From Geitlerinema sp. S16 (lineage in GTDB: Bacteria > Cyanobacteriota > Cyanobacteriia > Cyanobacteriales > Geitlerinemataceae), in contig JAABST010000013.1 in the NCBI GenBank assembly GCA_011390275.1, positions 31,067 through 95,066 of the forward strand: DNA of 64,000 nt, read 5' to 3'. Shown piece by piece: positions 37,100-46,229 of the stretch (positions within the stretch are counted from its first letter, which is position 1; each line of letters begins with the position of its first letter). Under the pieces are notes generated by a model. That model made no database searches. It was not told where the DNA came from and saw only the letters and a list, made by a program, of their open reading frames with translations. The position numbers and the translations under genes were made by a program.

Positions 37100-38533
37100 A
37101 TGTCCGCAACCACCCCCGATCCCTCGACCGCCATCCCGGCGCGTGAAAGCAATTTCCTCGCGAATAATCCCCATCTCAGTTCCCCCGAACTGAACGACTT
37201 CACGACGGGATTCGACGATCGCAACCCGCCCGATCCCGCCGGGATCGATACCTGCGTTCACTGCGGCTTTTGCCTCTCGACCTGCCCGAGCTACCGCGTC
37301 CTCGGCACTGAGATGGACTCACCTCGGGGGCGGATTTACCTGATGGAGACGATCGCCAAAGAACGCGGCGACCTCGTCCCCGAAACGGCGGCGCATTTCG
37401 ATAGCTGCCTCGGTTGCTTTGCCTGCGTCACCGCCTGCCCGTCCGGCGTTCCCTACGACAAACTGATCGGCGCGACCCGCAACCAAGTCGAGCGCAACGT
37501 TCCGCGCACCTTGCCCGATCGCCTGATTCGCGGCCTGACGTTTAATCTTTTTCCCTACCCCGATCGCCTACGTCAGCTCGTCTGGCCGCTCTGGTTCTAT
37601 CAGAAATCAGGGCTGCAAACTTTGCTGCGATCGAGCGGCATTCTCGCGAAACTCTGGCCGCAACTGGCCTCAATGGAGTCGAGCTTACCGGCGATCGATC
37701 TCGACGACGTACGCAGTCGTTTCCCCGACACGATCCCCGCCCAGGGCGAGACGCGCTACCGGGTCGGGATGCTGCTGGGCTGCGTGCAACAGCTCTTTTT
37801 CCATCCGGTAAATGCTGCGACGGCGCGGGTGTTGACAGCGAACGGGTGCGAGGTGGTCGTGCCACCGGATCAGGGCTGTTGTGGCGCATTGCCTGCCCAC
37901 CAGGGTCAGGAGGAGCAAGCCAAGACGATCGCCCGCGAAATGATCGAGCGGTTTGAGGCGGTGGGGTTTGATCATCTCGATGCGATCGTGATTAACGCGG
38001 CGGGCTGCGGCCACACGCTGAAGGAGTACGGCCACATTTTGCGCGATGATCCGCAGTATGCCGATCGGGCGATCGCCTTTGCTGCGAAGGTGAAGGACAT
38101 TCACGAATGGCTCGTCGAAATTGGTTTAACGGTCAGCCTCAAACCAATTTCAACTGCAACTCTACCGATGGTCTATCAAGACGCCTGCCACCTGATCCAC
38201 GGCCAGAAAATTTCTAGCCCACCGCGTCAGCTTTTAGCGCAAATCCCCAATGTGCGACTGTATGAGCCGGTGGATGCGGCGCTGTGTTGTGGTAGCGCCG
38301 GGGTCTACAGCATTTTTCAGCCGGATGTGTCGGCAGAATTGGGACGGCAAAAGGTGCGAAATCTCAAAGCAACGGGAGCGGAGGTGATCGCGTCGCCAAA
38401 TCCGGGTTGTGCGTTGCAAATTCGCAAGCATTTGGCAACCTCGGCGATCGGTGAAGCCACCTCGGAGCCGGTGATTTTGCATCCGATCGAATTGCTCGAT
38501 CGATCCATCCTCGGACAGAGTTTAGAGAGTTAA
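37100..38533 (+). CDS. glcF: Glycolate oxidase iron-sulfur subunit GlcF-like
   Basis: A 477-residue iron-sulfur protein with two ferredoxin-type 4Fe-4S motifs at the N-terminus (CVHCGFCLSTCPSY and CLGCFACVTACPSG) and two Cys-rich CCG domains (DQGCCGALPAHQGQ...AAGCGHTLKEYG, then CQDACHL-like YQDACHLIHGQ and CCGSAGVYS). This is the GlcF/LutA layout of electron-transfer subunits of glycolate or lactate dehydrogenase, relevant to photorespiratory glycolate in cyanobacteria. GlcD and GlcE are not adjacent, so the partner is elsewhere. A perfect hairpin follows the stop. Confidence 0.9.
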   Translation: MSATTPDPSTAIPARESNFLANNPHLSSPELNDFTTGFDDRNPPDPAGIDTCVHCGFCLSTCPSYRVLGTEMDSPRGRIYLMETIAKERGDLVPETAAHFDSCLGCFACVTACPSGVPYDKLIGATRNQVERNVPRTLPDRLIRGLTFNLFPYPDRLRQLVWPLWFYQKSGLQTLLRSSGILAKLWPQLASMESSLPAIDLDDVRSRFPDTIPAQGETRYRVGMLLGCVQQLFFHPVNAATARVLTANGCEVVVPPDQGCCGALPAHQGQEEQAKTIAREMIERFEAVGFDHLDAIVINAAGCGHTLKEYGHILRDDPQYADRAIAFAAKVKDIHEWLVEIGLTVSLKPISTATLPMVYQDACHLIHGQKISSPPRQLLAQIPNVRLYEPVDAALCCGSAGVYSIFQPDVSAELGRQKVRNLKATGAEVIASPNPGCALQIRKHLATSAIGEATSEPVILHPIELLDRSILGQSLES

Positions 38534-38561
38534 GTAGGCCAAGATCATCAACCGTGATTTC

Positions 38562-38594
38562 AGACCTTTGAGGTTTTGGAAACCTCAAAGGTCT
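38562..38594 (+). terminator. Perfect hairpin after glcF
   Basis: AGACCTTTGAGGTT (38562-38575) is followed, after 5 bases, by its exact reverse complement (38581-38594). A 14-bp perfect stem 28 bp after the glcF stop and 41 bp before folB; no T tract follows, so it may be a terminator or a REP-like unit. Confidence 0.6.
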
Positions 38595-38635
38595 CGCCAC
38601 CTGCGATCCATCCAATTTTTTGACCCATTTCATCG

Positions 38636-39037
38636 ATGTTCAATCAATCTGAAACACATCCCGATCGCATTCACCTACACGGAATTCGTAGCTATGGCTA
38701 CACTGGTTTTTTAGCGGAAGAAAAAGTGCTCGGTCAATGGTTTTCAGTGGATCTTACTCTGGAGGTTGATTTACAACCCGCCGGACAAAGCGACGATTTA
38801 CAAGATACGGTAGATTACCGAGCGGCGATCGAAATCGTTAAAACCACGATTAAAACCGAACGCTTTGACTTGGTAGAACGCCTTGCCCAGGCGATCGCCG
38901 AGCGACTTCTACAACTCGATCGTCAACGACTCAAGGCGGTCAATGTAAAGTTAACCAAAGAAGCTGCCCCAATTCCTGATTTTGGTGGTGAAATCATCAT
39001 CAATATCTACCGAACCCATGCTGATAGCGAATCCTAG
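38636..39037 (+). CDS. folB: Dihydroneopterin aldolase
   Basis: Folate pathway enzyme converting 7,8-dihydroneopterin to 6-hydroxymethyl-dihydropterin and glycolaldehyde. The 133-residue product has the FolB pattern: IHLHGIRSYGYTGFLAEEKVLGQWFSVDL near the start, DDLQDTVDYRAAIEIV in the middle, the LVERLAQAIAERLL helix containing the catalytic-region Glu, and VKLTKEAAPI at the end. The ATG at 38636 is about 40 bp after a hairpin, so it probably has its own promoter or reads through. Confidence 0.93.
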   Translation: MFNQSETHPDRIHLHGIRSYGYTGFLAEEKVLGQWFSVDLTLEVDLQPAGQSDDLQDTVDYRAAIEIVKTTIKTERFDLVERLAQAIAERLLQLDRQRLKAVNVKLTKEAAPIPDFGGEIIINIYRTHADSES

Positions 39038-39070
39038 CGGGCGTTCAGATGCCGTCTATTTAACGAGTTT

Positions 39071-40579
39071 ATGTTGCTTATACCTTGCGGGATGTTGCCT
39101 AGCCAGTTGCTAACAGCGACGCCCGCCGGATCATCTTTCAATCTGAAAGATGCGATGTTTGCGTACACAATTATTGCGATTTTCCTCTTACTTGGACGCG
39201 CCATTCGCCAGAATATTTCGATTCTTAAATCGCTTTATATTCCCAGCTCGATCGTTGCCGGAGTGATTGCCCTGGCGTTAGGCCCTGAAATTCTCGGGCG
39301 CGTGGTCAACGACGCTTCACCCGTTGCTGATATTGGTATTTTTTCAGACCCGATTCGTACCGTTTGGAAAGAATCACCGGGCGTATTTATTAACGTCGTT
39401 TTTGCCGCGTTATTCCTCGGTGAAACGATTCCGAGTCCACGTAATATTTGGCAAAAAGCTGCCCCCCAGGTGGCCTTTGGTCAGATCTTGGCCTGGGGTC
39501 AGTATGTGGTGGGGATGTTGGTGACGATCGCGGTACTCGTGCCGGTGTTTAAAATGTCGCCACTGGCGGGAGCGTTGATCGAAGTAGCCTTTGAAGGTGG
39601 ACACGGCACGGCGGCGGGGATGGCCGATACGTTCACGAAACTGGGATTCCCAGAAGGCGGCGACCTGGCGCTCGGCTTGGCGACGGTGGGGATCGTCTCC
39701 GGGATTGTGGTCGGGATTATTTTGGCGAACTGGGGACGCCGCAAGGGGTATATCGCAGCGCAGAAACCGAAAGCGGAAGGCAGCGCGGCGGGGGATGTGG
39801 CCACGGAAGCCCAGGGCGGTCATGGTCATCATGGAGAACATCCCGACACGATCGCGACGCGGGCGCGGCTGAATCGAGACCTGTTGATCGACCCGATTTC
39901 GCTGAATGTGGGGTTTGTCGGCTTGGCGATCGCGATCGGCTGGGTGCTGCTGTATCTGCTCGGTCAGCTCGAAGCGTTGACCTGGGGACGGACGGGCTTT
40001 GTGATTGCGGAATATGTGCCGCTGTTCCCGATGGCGCTGATTGGCGGGATCGTGCTGCAAATCATCATGGTGCGCCTGCGTCTTGACCCGCTAATCGAAC
40101 GCCCCCTAATGGAGCGCATCGCCGGGATCGCTCTTGATGCAACGATCGTCACCGCCTTAGCCTCTTTGTCGTTGGCGGCGATCGGCTCGAATCTCGCGCC
40201 GTTTTTCATTCTGTCGATCGTCGGGATCGCCTGGAATGTGTTCGCGTTTATTGTGATCGGGCCGCGTGTGTTGCCGAGCTACTGGTTTGAGCGTGGCATC
40301 GGTGATCTGGGTCAGTCGATGGGCGTTACGGCGACCGGAATTTTATTGTTACGGATGGTTGATCCGGATAACGAATCGGGCGCGTTTGAAAGTTTTGCTT
40401 ATAAACAGTTATTTTTCGAGCCGATCGTCGGCGGCGGGCTGTTCACGGCAGCGGCTCCGGCCTTGATCGATCGGTTTGGAACCTGGGGCATGTTGGCATT
40501 AACGGCGGGCTTGCTGGTTTTTTGGCTAATCTTTGGCGTGTTTAATTTCCGTAAAACCGTTCAAGCTACGGCGAATTAA
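39071..40579 (+). CDS. Sodium:glutamate symporter family protein (ESS/GltS-like)
   Basis: A 502-residue membrane transporter with about 11 helices of the ESS family. The two re-entrant regions typical of the family are visible as IEVAFEGGHGTAAGMADTF and RGIGDLGQSMGVTATGILLLRMVDPD, which are inverted-topology pseudo-repeats. It likely imports glutamate with Na+. A cytoplasmic loop (~235-265) is rich in His and Gly (GGHGHHGEHPDT), which is unusual and makes the protein longer than E. coli GltS. It starts 33 bp after folB, so they may be co-transcribed. Confidence 0.85.
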   Translation: MLLIPCGMLPSQLLTATPAGSSFNLKDAMFAYTIIAIFLLLGRAIRQNISILKSLYIPSSIVAGVIALALGPEILGRVVNDASPVADIGIFSDPIRTVWKESPGVFINVVFAALFLGETIPSPRNIWQKAAPQVAFGQILAWGQYVVGMLVTIAVLVPVFKMSPLAGALIEVAFEGGHGTAAGMADTFTKLGFPEGGDLALGLATVGIVSGIVVGIILANWGRRKGYIAAQKPKAEGSAAGDVATEAQGGHGHHGEHPDTIATRARLNRDLLIDPISLNVGFVGLAIAIGWVLLYLLGQLEALTWGRTGFVIAEYVPLFPMALIGGIVLQIIMVRLRLDPLIERPLMERIAGIALDATIVTALASLSLAAIGSNLAPFFILSIVGIAWNVFAFIVIGPRVLPSYWFERGIGDLGQSMGVTATGILLLRMVDPDNESGAFESFAYKQLFFEPIVGGGLFTAAAPALIDRFGTWGMLALTAGLLVFWLIFGVFNFRKTVQATAN

Positions 40580-40592
40580 CAGCGCAGAACCA

Positions 40593-40613
40593 GTAGGGTG
40601 GGCATTGCCCACC
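40593..40613. repeat. Copy of the dispersed GTAGGG repeat core
   Basis: gtagggtgggcattgcccacc, containing the palindrome gggcattgccc-like core, occurs 14 bp after the symporter stop. The same sequence in inverted orientation ends the element at 3692-3759. Confidence 0.6.
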
Positions 40614-40687
40614 TTGCAGACTAAGCCCATTAAGCGATTGTTAAACACAGAATTGCGCCTTTAACGCACGTGCAGAATTCGCGAGCA

Positions 40688-42748
40688 TTAACCGATCGCG
40701 TCCCGTAAGGCATTTTGCGTCGTCGCCGCGATCGCCTGGTCGGTCGCCTTCGGCAGATGGTAATACTTACCGCCCGCCCGCTCGGCCAGCTCCTTGGCAA
40801 ATCCCGTCGAAACAAACTGCCGCTCGGAATTAATCACCAAAAACTGAATTCCAAGGCCGCGAATTTTGGCCGCAATTTCCAGCATTTCCGCCTTCATATC
40901 CGGCTTTTCACCCTCGGGCATGGGTTCACCCAGTGATCGCGCCAGGGGAATATTCCCGCGTCCATCGGTAATCGCCACGATCACCGTCTGGCCGACATCG
41001 CCCGACTTTTTCGCATTCATACACACCCGCACCGCCTGGGTTAACCCGTGCGCCAATGGCGAACCGCCACCACAGGCCATCGTCTCCAGCCGGTTTCGTG
41101 CCATCGAAATCGATCGCGTCGGCGGTAACAACACCTCCGCCTGTTCACCCCGAAACGGGATCAGCGCAATCTGATCACGACTCTGGTACGCCTCATTCAA
41201 AAGCTGAATCACCGCACCCTTCGCCGCCTGCATCCGGTTCAGCGCCATCGATCCCGACGCATCCACCAAGAACACCACCAGCGCCCCGGCTTTACGCGCG
41301 AGACGTTTTTCGCGCAAGTCCACCTGCTCGACGATGACGTTACGTCCCGGTGTGCGTAGGCGGCGGCTTTTTTGGTAAGGAGCGGCGGCTCGCAGCGTCG
41401 CATCCACGGCGATCCGGCGCACCTTACCGCGTGGCAACATCGGCTTGATGTAACGCCCGCGATCCTGGGAAAAAATCAGCCCACGACTACCCGAGTTACC
41501 ACTGCGCTGCATCGTTTGCGCGAACAGCATCACGTCATCGTCCAGAATCACACCCTCGGGATCAAACAAAAACTCCTCGGGTAAATCCGGCACGGACTCA
41601 TCTTCTGGCGGTTCATTGTCTTCGTCGTTATCGTCGTCCTCGTTGTCGTCGTTATTTTGCGGATCGTCTTCGTCGTCGTCTTCGCTGGGCGGCGGTGGCG
41701 GCGGTGGCGGTTGCTGGTCGTCGTCTGGTGGGGTTTGGATTACCGTCGCGCGAGGCACGATCACCAGTTCGACGGCGGTACGGAGGTCGTCGGCGTTGAC
41801 CTCGGTGCGACCATCGAGGGCGGCGGAGGCTTTGGCGACGCGAATGGCGAACAATTCGGCGCGGTGTCCCTGCACAGCGCCGCGAATCGCTTCGGTCACG
41901 AGGTATTCGATTTGCTCCGGCTTGACGGTGACATCCTTGAGCCACTCTCGCGCGAGCAAGATTTGCGTTTTCAAACCGTCGAGATCGTCATCAAACAGTT
42001 TGAGGAAATCCTGGGGCGATCGCGTGTAGTCGAGGACGCGATCGACGGCGGCGACCCGCTCATCGAGGCCAAGGATGCGATCGGCGGAGAGCGTAATCGC
42101 AATGCGATCGAGCAGATGTTCGCGCAGGGGGCCTTCTGCCGGGTTATAGGTCGCGATCAGCAGCGGACGGCAGGGATGTTGAAAGCTAATGCCCTCGCGT
42201 TCGATCAGGTTTCGGCCTTCGGTGAGGACGCTTAACAGGAGGTTAGAAATCTGATCATCAAGTAGGTTGATTTCATCGACGTACAGCACGCCGCGATTGG
42301 CCTGAGCCAACAGTCCGGGCTGAAACACCGGCTCACCCTGACGCACCGATTGTTCCACGTCCACCGAACCGATCAGCCGGTCTTCGGTGGCATTGAGGGG
42401 AATTTGGATAAACGGAGCCGGGATCACCTGGGTGGGGATCTCAGTGTCGCTGTCACTGCTGCTATTGCTAGAGTTGCCGTAGAGTTCGAGGGCGCGATCG
42501 TCCCAGTTTTCCGGTGTGCTGGGGTCGCAGTTGCTGATCGAGTCGCGTACAACTTCGATCGGGGGGAGCAGCGAGTGAATCGCCCGCGCCATGACGGATT
42601 TCGCCGTGCCGCGTCGTCCGGCGATCGCGACACCACCAAGACCCGGATCGACGGCGGACAGCAACAGCGCCAGCTTGATCGATTCCTGGCCGATGATGGC
42701 CGCCAGGGGGAAATTTGTCAGATTCGGTTCGGACGTTAGCGCGGACAT
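40688..42748 (-). CDS. chlD: Magnesium chelatase subunit D
   Basis: AAA+ subunit of the protoporphyrin IX magnesium chelatase (ChlH-ChlI-ChlD), the committing step of chlorophyll synthesis. 686 residues: an N-terminal AAA+ domain related to ChlI with [14 protein letters not shown] as a P-loop-like motif, [17 protein letters not shown], a central linker made of a proline run followed by a long Asp/Glu/Asn stretch (~370-410), and a C-terminal integrin-I/VWA domain with the MIDAS motif DASGS and later TDGRGN. The acidic-proline linker is characteristic of ChlD. Start ATG at 42748. Confidence 0.96.
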   Translation of the reverse strand: MSALTSEPNLTNFPLAAIIGQESIKLALLLSAVDPGLGGVAIAGRRGTAKSVMARAIHSLLPPIEVVRDSISNCDPSTPENWDDRALELYGNSSNSSSDSDTEIPTQVIPAPFIQIPLNATEDRLIGSVDVEQSVRQGEPVFQPGLLAQANRGVLYVDEINLLDDQISNLLLSVLTEGRNLIEREGISFQHPCRPLLIATYNPAEGPLREHLLDRIAITLSADRILGLDERVAAVDRVLDYTRSPQDFLKLFDDDLDGLKTQILLAREWLKDVTVKPEQIEYLVTEAIRGAVQGHRAELFAIRVAKASAALDGRTEVNADDLRTAVELVIVPRATVIQTPPDDDQQPPPPPPPPSEDDDEDDPQNNDDNEDDDNDEDNEPPEDESVPDLPEEFLFDPEGVILDDDVMLFAQTMQRSGNSGSRGLIFSQDRGRYIKPMLPRGKVRRIAVDATLRAAAPYQKSRRLRTPGRNVIVEQVDLREKRLARKAGALVVFLVDASGSMALNRMQAAKGAVIQLLNEAYQSRDQIALIPFRGEQAEVLLPPTRSISMARNRLETMACGGGSPLAHGLTQAVRVCMNAKKSGDVGQTVIVAITDGRGNIPLARSLGEPMPEGEKPDMKAEMLEIAAKIRGLGIQFLVINSERQFVSTGFAKELAERAGGKYYHLPKATDQAIAATTQNALRDAIG

Positions 42749-43010
42749 ATAGATAGCCGTCAGGGAATATGAAACGGGTTTATTAAACGTCTATCGATCG
42801 TACTACGGGATCGAGACGGGCGGGGCGATCGCTCCTCATTCCCGCACCAGCCGAAAGCCAAACAAAATATGTCGCGATTCGGGCGATCGCGTGTGCCGAT
42901 AGGCGGCGCGACAAAATCCGGTTGTTTAGTCTGCATTCCGTTCCAACATAGGCCAGACTGACGCAAACTATCAAAACCGGTAGGAGCCTCCGGCCAACCT
43001 TCTGCCAACC

Positions 43011-44696
43011 TTAAAGCTCACTTGCGTCAGACACCATCAATAGTTCCGCGAGCGCAGATTCATCGGCGAGATCGGCATCGGAGTAGCCCAAAGCAATCAC
43101 GGTATCGTATTGACTGGGGTGAATGGCGATCACGTTGAGTAATCCCTGAAGTTCCTCGTTTGAGTGGAGCGGCATCAGTTCTTTCAGGTAGGGCTGATAG
43201 CGATAGAGCTGATAGCCGATCGCGCGTAGAGTGTTCGCAACAGCCAAGTTACTTCCCTTCGATCCCGCAATATTTTCGTAAAGAATCGTCGGCTGAAACA
43301 CAGCCATCATCTTGCTCGCACCTGCCAAAATATCCAGCTCATGACCCTCAGCATCGAGCTTAATAAAATCGACTCGCGATAGGTTTTCGCGGAACATCAG
43401 CTCGTCAAGGGTGATGCAGTTGATGGTCTGAGCGTGAGCGGGATCAGCGTCGCTGTCCGGAATAATTTCGTTGAGTTCGCTGGCGGAGTAGATTTGCAGA
43501 GACGCCATGCCAGAGCGGGAACTGGCCGCACCTTGATAAATTTTCACACAGTCAAATTGATTGAGCTGCTTCGTTTCGTGGAGGCAGTTGACGCAGGGTG
43601 CGTAAGGCTCGATCGCAATCACGCGCCCCTGAGATCCAACCTGCTGGGCGGCGCTAAAGGTATAGACACCGACGTTAGCGCCGATATCGAGGACGGTCAT
43701 ACCGGGCTTGAGCCAAATTCGCCAAAATTCCATTTCCCGCTCAAACCAATCGCCCTGCGCTAGCAAGACGCTGGTCACGATGCTTTTGAAGCTGGGTTCT
43801 ACGGCGAGGGCGCAGTGATCGTATTCCACATAGGTCAGCGGGCTGTCGAGATCCACCTCTGTCCAGCGCCATTCTGGGGAGGGTTCGCTGGAGGGAAGCT
43901 GACAGGCGCAGGCGATCGTCTTCCAGAGGTCGGCATTTTTGAGGTCGCCGCGATCGCGATAGGCCAGGGACAGTGCCTGCAAAATTTCCGGCGCGGCGGG
44001 ATCGCACTGTTGAGCGCGGTGCAGATACAGCAAGCCTTCGGCCTGTCGATTTTGAAGTTTGGAGATGCCGAGGGCGAGATTGGTGCGGGGTGCTTCGGGA
44101 AATAGTCCTGACGCAAGTTCAAGCCAGCGCAAGCCGTGGGGATTGTAAAAAACGGGTTGCGTGAAAACGAGGGTTTTTGCCAAAAAGAGGAGCGCTTGAC
44201 GGTGGGCGGAAGTGGCGCGAAATAGCTCGCTGATCGTCGCTTCTCGTAGGGCGCGATCGAACAAGGGCGGCAGATAAATCAGGCCGATCGGCTCGCCAGG
44301 ATCTTCCGGCGCATAGTAGGCCGCTTGGAGAACATCAATTAGCGCATTGTAGGCCAGCTCTTCCGCGTCGCGGCTTTCTCCGGTGAGGTAAAACGTCAGC
44401 GCCAGGTGTGCCGCACAGAGGGGATGTTGATATTGCTCAAATCCCGTGCCAAGGGCTTCGATCGCCAAGTTGAGCAGCATTTTGCGCTCACTGTCATCCT
44501 CGGAATTTTCGGCCTCAATTAGCGCAATCACTGCAAAGTTATTGAGATCCAGCGCAATTTGGGGATCGTCCCAACACACATCCTGAACGGAGTGGGTGAT
44601 CGCGACTTCAAATTCTTGACGGACGATCGTGGGGCAGATGTCCTCAAGGTAATTGAAGTAAAAATCGAGGGGGGAGGAACTCTTGTCAGGGGTCAT
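43011..44696 (-). CDS. FkbM-family methyltransferase with helical (TPR-like) N-terminal region
   Basis: 561 residues. The N-terminal ~290 residues are all-helical and repeat-like, with one clear TPR-like stretch (TNLALGISKLQNRQAEGLLYLHRAQQCDPAAPEILQALSLAYRDRGDLKNAD). The C-terminal half is a SAM-dependent methyltransferase of FkbM type: VLDIGANVGVYTFSAA binds SAM, VIAIEPYAPCVNCL is the acidic strand, and VDFIKLDAEGHELDILAGA is the FkbM signature. Such proteins methylate sugars or glycans, but the substrate here is unknown. It is a single gene; no polysaccharide cluster surrounds it. Confidence 0.88.
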   Translation of the reverse strand: MTPDKSSSPLDFYFNYLEDICPTIVRQEFEVAITHSVQDVCWDDPQIALDLNNFAVIALIEAENSEDDSERKMLLNLAIEALGTGFEQYQHPLCAAHLALTFYLTGESRDAEELAYNALIDVLQAAYYAPEDPGEPIGLIYLPPLFDRALREATISELFRATSAHRQALLFLAKTLVFTQPVFYNPHGLRWLELASGLFPEAPRTNLALGISKLQNRQAEGLLYLHRAQQCDPAAPEILQALSLAYRDRGDLKNADLWKTIACACQLPSSEPSPEWRWTEVDLDSPLTYVEYDHCALAVEPSFKSIVTSVLLAQGDWFEREMEFWRIWLKPGMTVLDIGANVGVYTFSAAQQVGSQGRVIAIEPYAPCVNCLHETKQLNQFDCVKIYQGAASSRSGMASLQIYSASELNEIIPDSDADPAHAQTINCITLDELMFRENLSRVDFIKLDAEGHELDILAGASKMMAVFQPTILYENIAGSKGSNLAVANTLRAIGYQLYRYQPYLKELMPLHSNEELQGLLNVIAIHPSQYDTVIALGYSDADLADESALAELLMVSDASEL

Positions 44697-44822
44697 GAAT
44701 GGCGATCAAATCAAGTGGAGGAGCGATGGAAAGCAGAGACCAGTTGAGACATACAAACAGGCTTTAGGTCAATGAGAATCATGACCTGAGCGTTAGATGC
44801 TGATGCTGACGCATTCAGGTAA

Positions 44823-44862
44823 ATCCAGATCTAAATCGTCTAGATCTAGATCCAGATTGCAA
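44823..44862. repeat. Degenerate 6-bp tandem repeat near rimI 3' end
   Basis: Successive hexamers related to gatcta/gatcca (ccagat ctaaat cgtcta gatcta gatcca gattgc) lie just beyond the rimI stop. A separate 15-bp repeat lies inside the end of the rimI coding sequence. Confidence 0.55.
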
Positions 44863-44877
44863 AGATTACGGCGATCG

Positions 44878-45582
44878 TCAGTTGGAAGTGGTAAAGCTGG
44901 AAGTGGTGAAGTTAGAGCTAGTGAGAGTCCATCCCGATCGCGCCGTTTTCTCGCAAAGTCGGAACTCCCAGTCACTCAAATCACGCTCAAAATGCGGATG
45001 CTGCAATCCACTTTTCCAAAGAATGGCCGCATCGTCACCATTGGCGTAATAACCCTTACGACAACCGGCGTGCTGAAAGCCAATCTTTTCATAGAGGGCG
45101 ATCGCGGCGTGATTTTGGCTGCTCACTTCCAGCGTTGCACGAGTGAGACCGCGTTGATGCGCCGCAACGAACAGACCGTACATGAGCCATTCTCCCAGTC
45201 CCTGACGGCGATACTGGGGATGGACGCCCAGGATCGTGATGTGGGCTTCATCGAGGATCGCCCATACGCAACCGTAGCCGATGGAGATCGGTGCATCCGT
45301 ATGTCCATCCGTCGGTATGTTAGAGCGATTCGTGATGGATCGATCGGTCGATTGCTCCCTGTTCCTCTCCGGTTGTAGCAGCAAAATATCGCTATTGGGG
45401 CTGTCGAGTTCACGGGCATAGGTCTCGCGACTCCAGAGCTGGCCGAAGCACTGGCGATCGAGTTCCACGAGCTGATCGAGATCGGCGATTGTGGCGGGGA
45501 CGAGCTGGAGCGATTGATCGGAGTCGATCGGGGCGTCCGGCGAAGGCTCAGGCCGTAAGGATGGCGGTGGGGAATCGAACAT
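44878..45582 (-). CDS. rimI: GNAT acetyltransferase, RimI-like (ribosomal protein S18 alanine N-acetyltransferase)
   Basis: 234 residues. The GNAT core follows RimI: LDRQCFGQLWSRETYARELDSPNSD near the N-terminus, the acetyl-CoA loop VHPQYRRQGLGEWLM, and ATLEVSSQNHAAIALYEKIGFQHAG. It is longer than E. coli RimI, with an N-terminal Pro/Ser/Asp-rich segment, a Thr/Ser/Asp-rich insertion between strands (~85-110) and a repetitive C-terminal tail (SSNFTTSSFTTSN) built from 15-bp tandem repeats at 44880-44927. It lies upstream of and divergent from lysA; the spacer is repeat-rich. Confidence 0.85.
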   Translation of the reverse strand: MFDSPPPSLRPEPSPDAPIDSDQSLQLVPATIADLDQLVELDRQCFGQLWSRETYARELDSPNSDILLLQPERNREQSTDRSITNRSNIPTDGHTDAPISIGYGCVWAILDEAHITILGVHPQYRRQGLGEWLMYGLFVAAHQRGLTRATLEVSSQNHAAIALYEKIGFQHAGCRKGYYANGDDAAILWKSGLQHPHFERDLSDWEFRLCEKTARSGWTLTSSNFTTSSFTTSN

Positions 45583-46229
45583 GCTAGAGGATGTACCGGT
45601 GCAAGCAGAGCAGGCGAGAGCAGAGGGTCATGATGTCAATGGTTGAGTATGGGATTGCTTGAATATGGGATTGGTTCAACACTGCTCAAAACTAGCGTAC
45701 TGATTTTGGCGTACTGATTTTGGCTGATTTTGGCTGATCTTGGTGTACTGACTTTACTGACCTCAAGGATGAGCAACAGGCAGGATAAGGGACGTTTTGC
45801 CATCGAGTTGAGCTGCGATCAAACCGTCAACCGCACACGAAACGCAGGCTCGTTTTGAATGCAGCGGCAAGCCACGCAAAAAAATACAGGCATGGATTGT
45901 AGACTAGGTTTTACAGACGATCGCGTGTTCTACACGCTTAATAGATCCGCTAAAAGATCGACACCAACTTCATTCATCTCAGCAAGAGTTGCAATCAAAG
46001 GCAAACGACGGTCTGTCTCTTTTTAGCGCTCACCCGCATTCAGGCTTCCAACCCGAGGCCACGGCCAAACGTGAGTTGGCTTGTGCCACGTTAGCTCAGA
46101 CCGTAGCTCAGACTTTGCCGATGATGATCCTGCGGATAGTTCCTGTCTATCTTGCCCGATCGAATTTCGCTTTTGCGTTTACGATTCAACAACTCGCGAG
46201 CCCGACGCTCGATCAATCACGAACCCATA
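45583..46229. other. Spacer between rimI and lysA with tandem repeats
   Basis: About 650 bp between divergent genes. Tandem repeats occupy 45643-45674 (two 16-bp copies, ttgagtatgggattgc and ttgaatatgggattgg) and about 45695-45755 (units of actgattttggcgt and gctgattttg). The open frames here are not protein-like. The lysA promoter should be in the second half; no motif stands out. Confidence 0.5.
45643..45755. repeat. Two adjoining short tandem repeats
   Basis: Two 16-bp copies at 45643-45658 and 45659-45674 (two mismatches), then a run of gcgtactgattttg, gcgtactgattttg, gctgattttg, gctgatcttg, gtgtactgac. The units are degenerate, as at the other repeat sites of the window. Confidence 0.7.
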
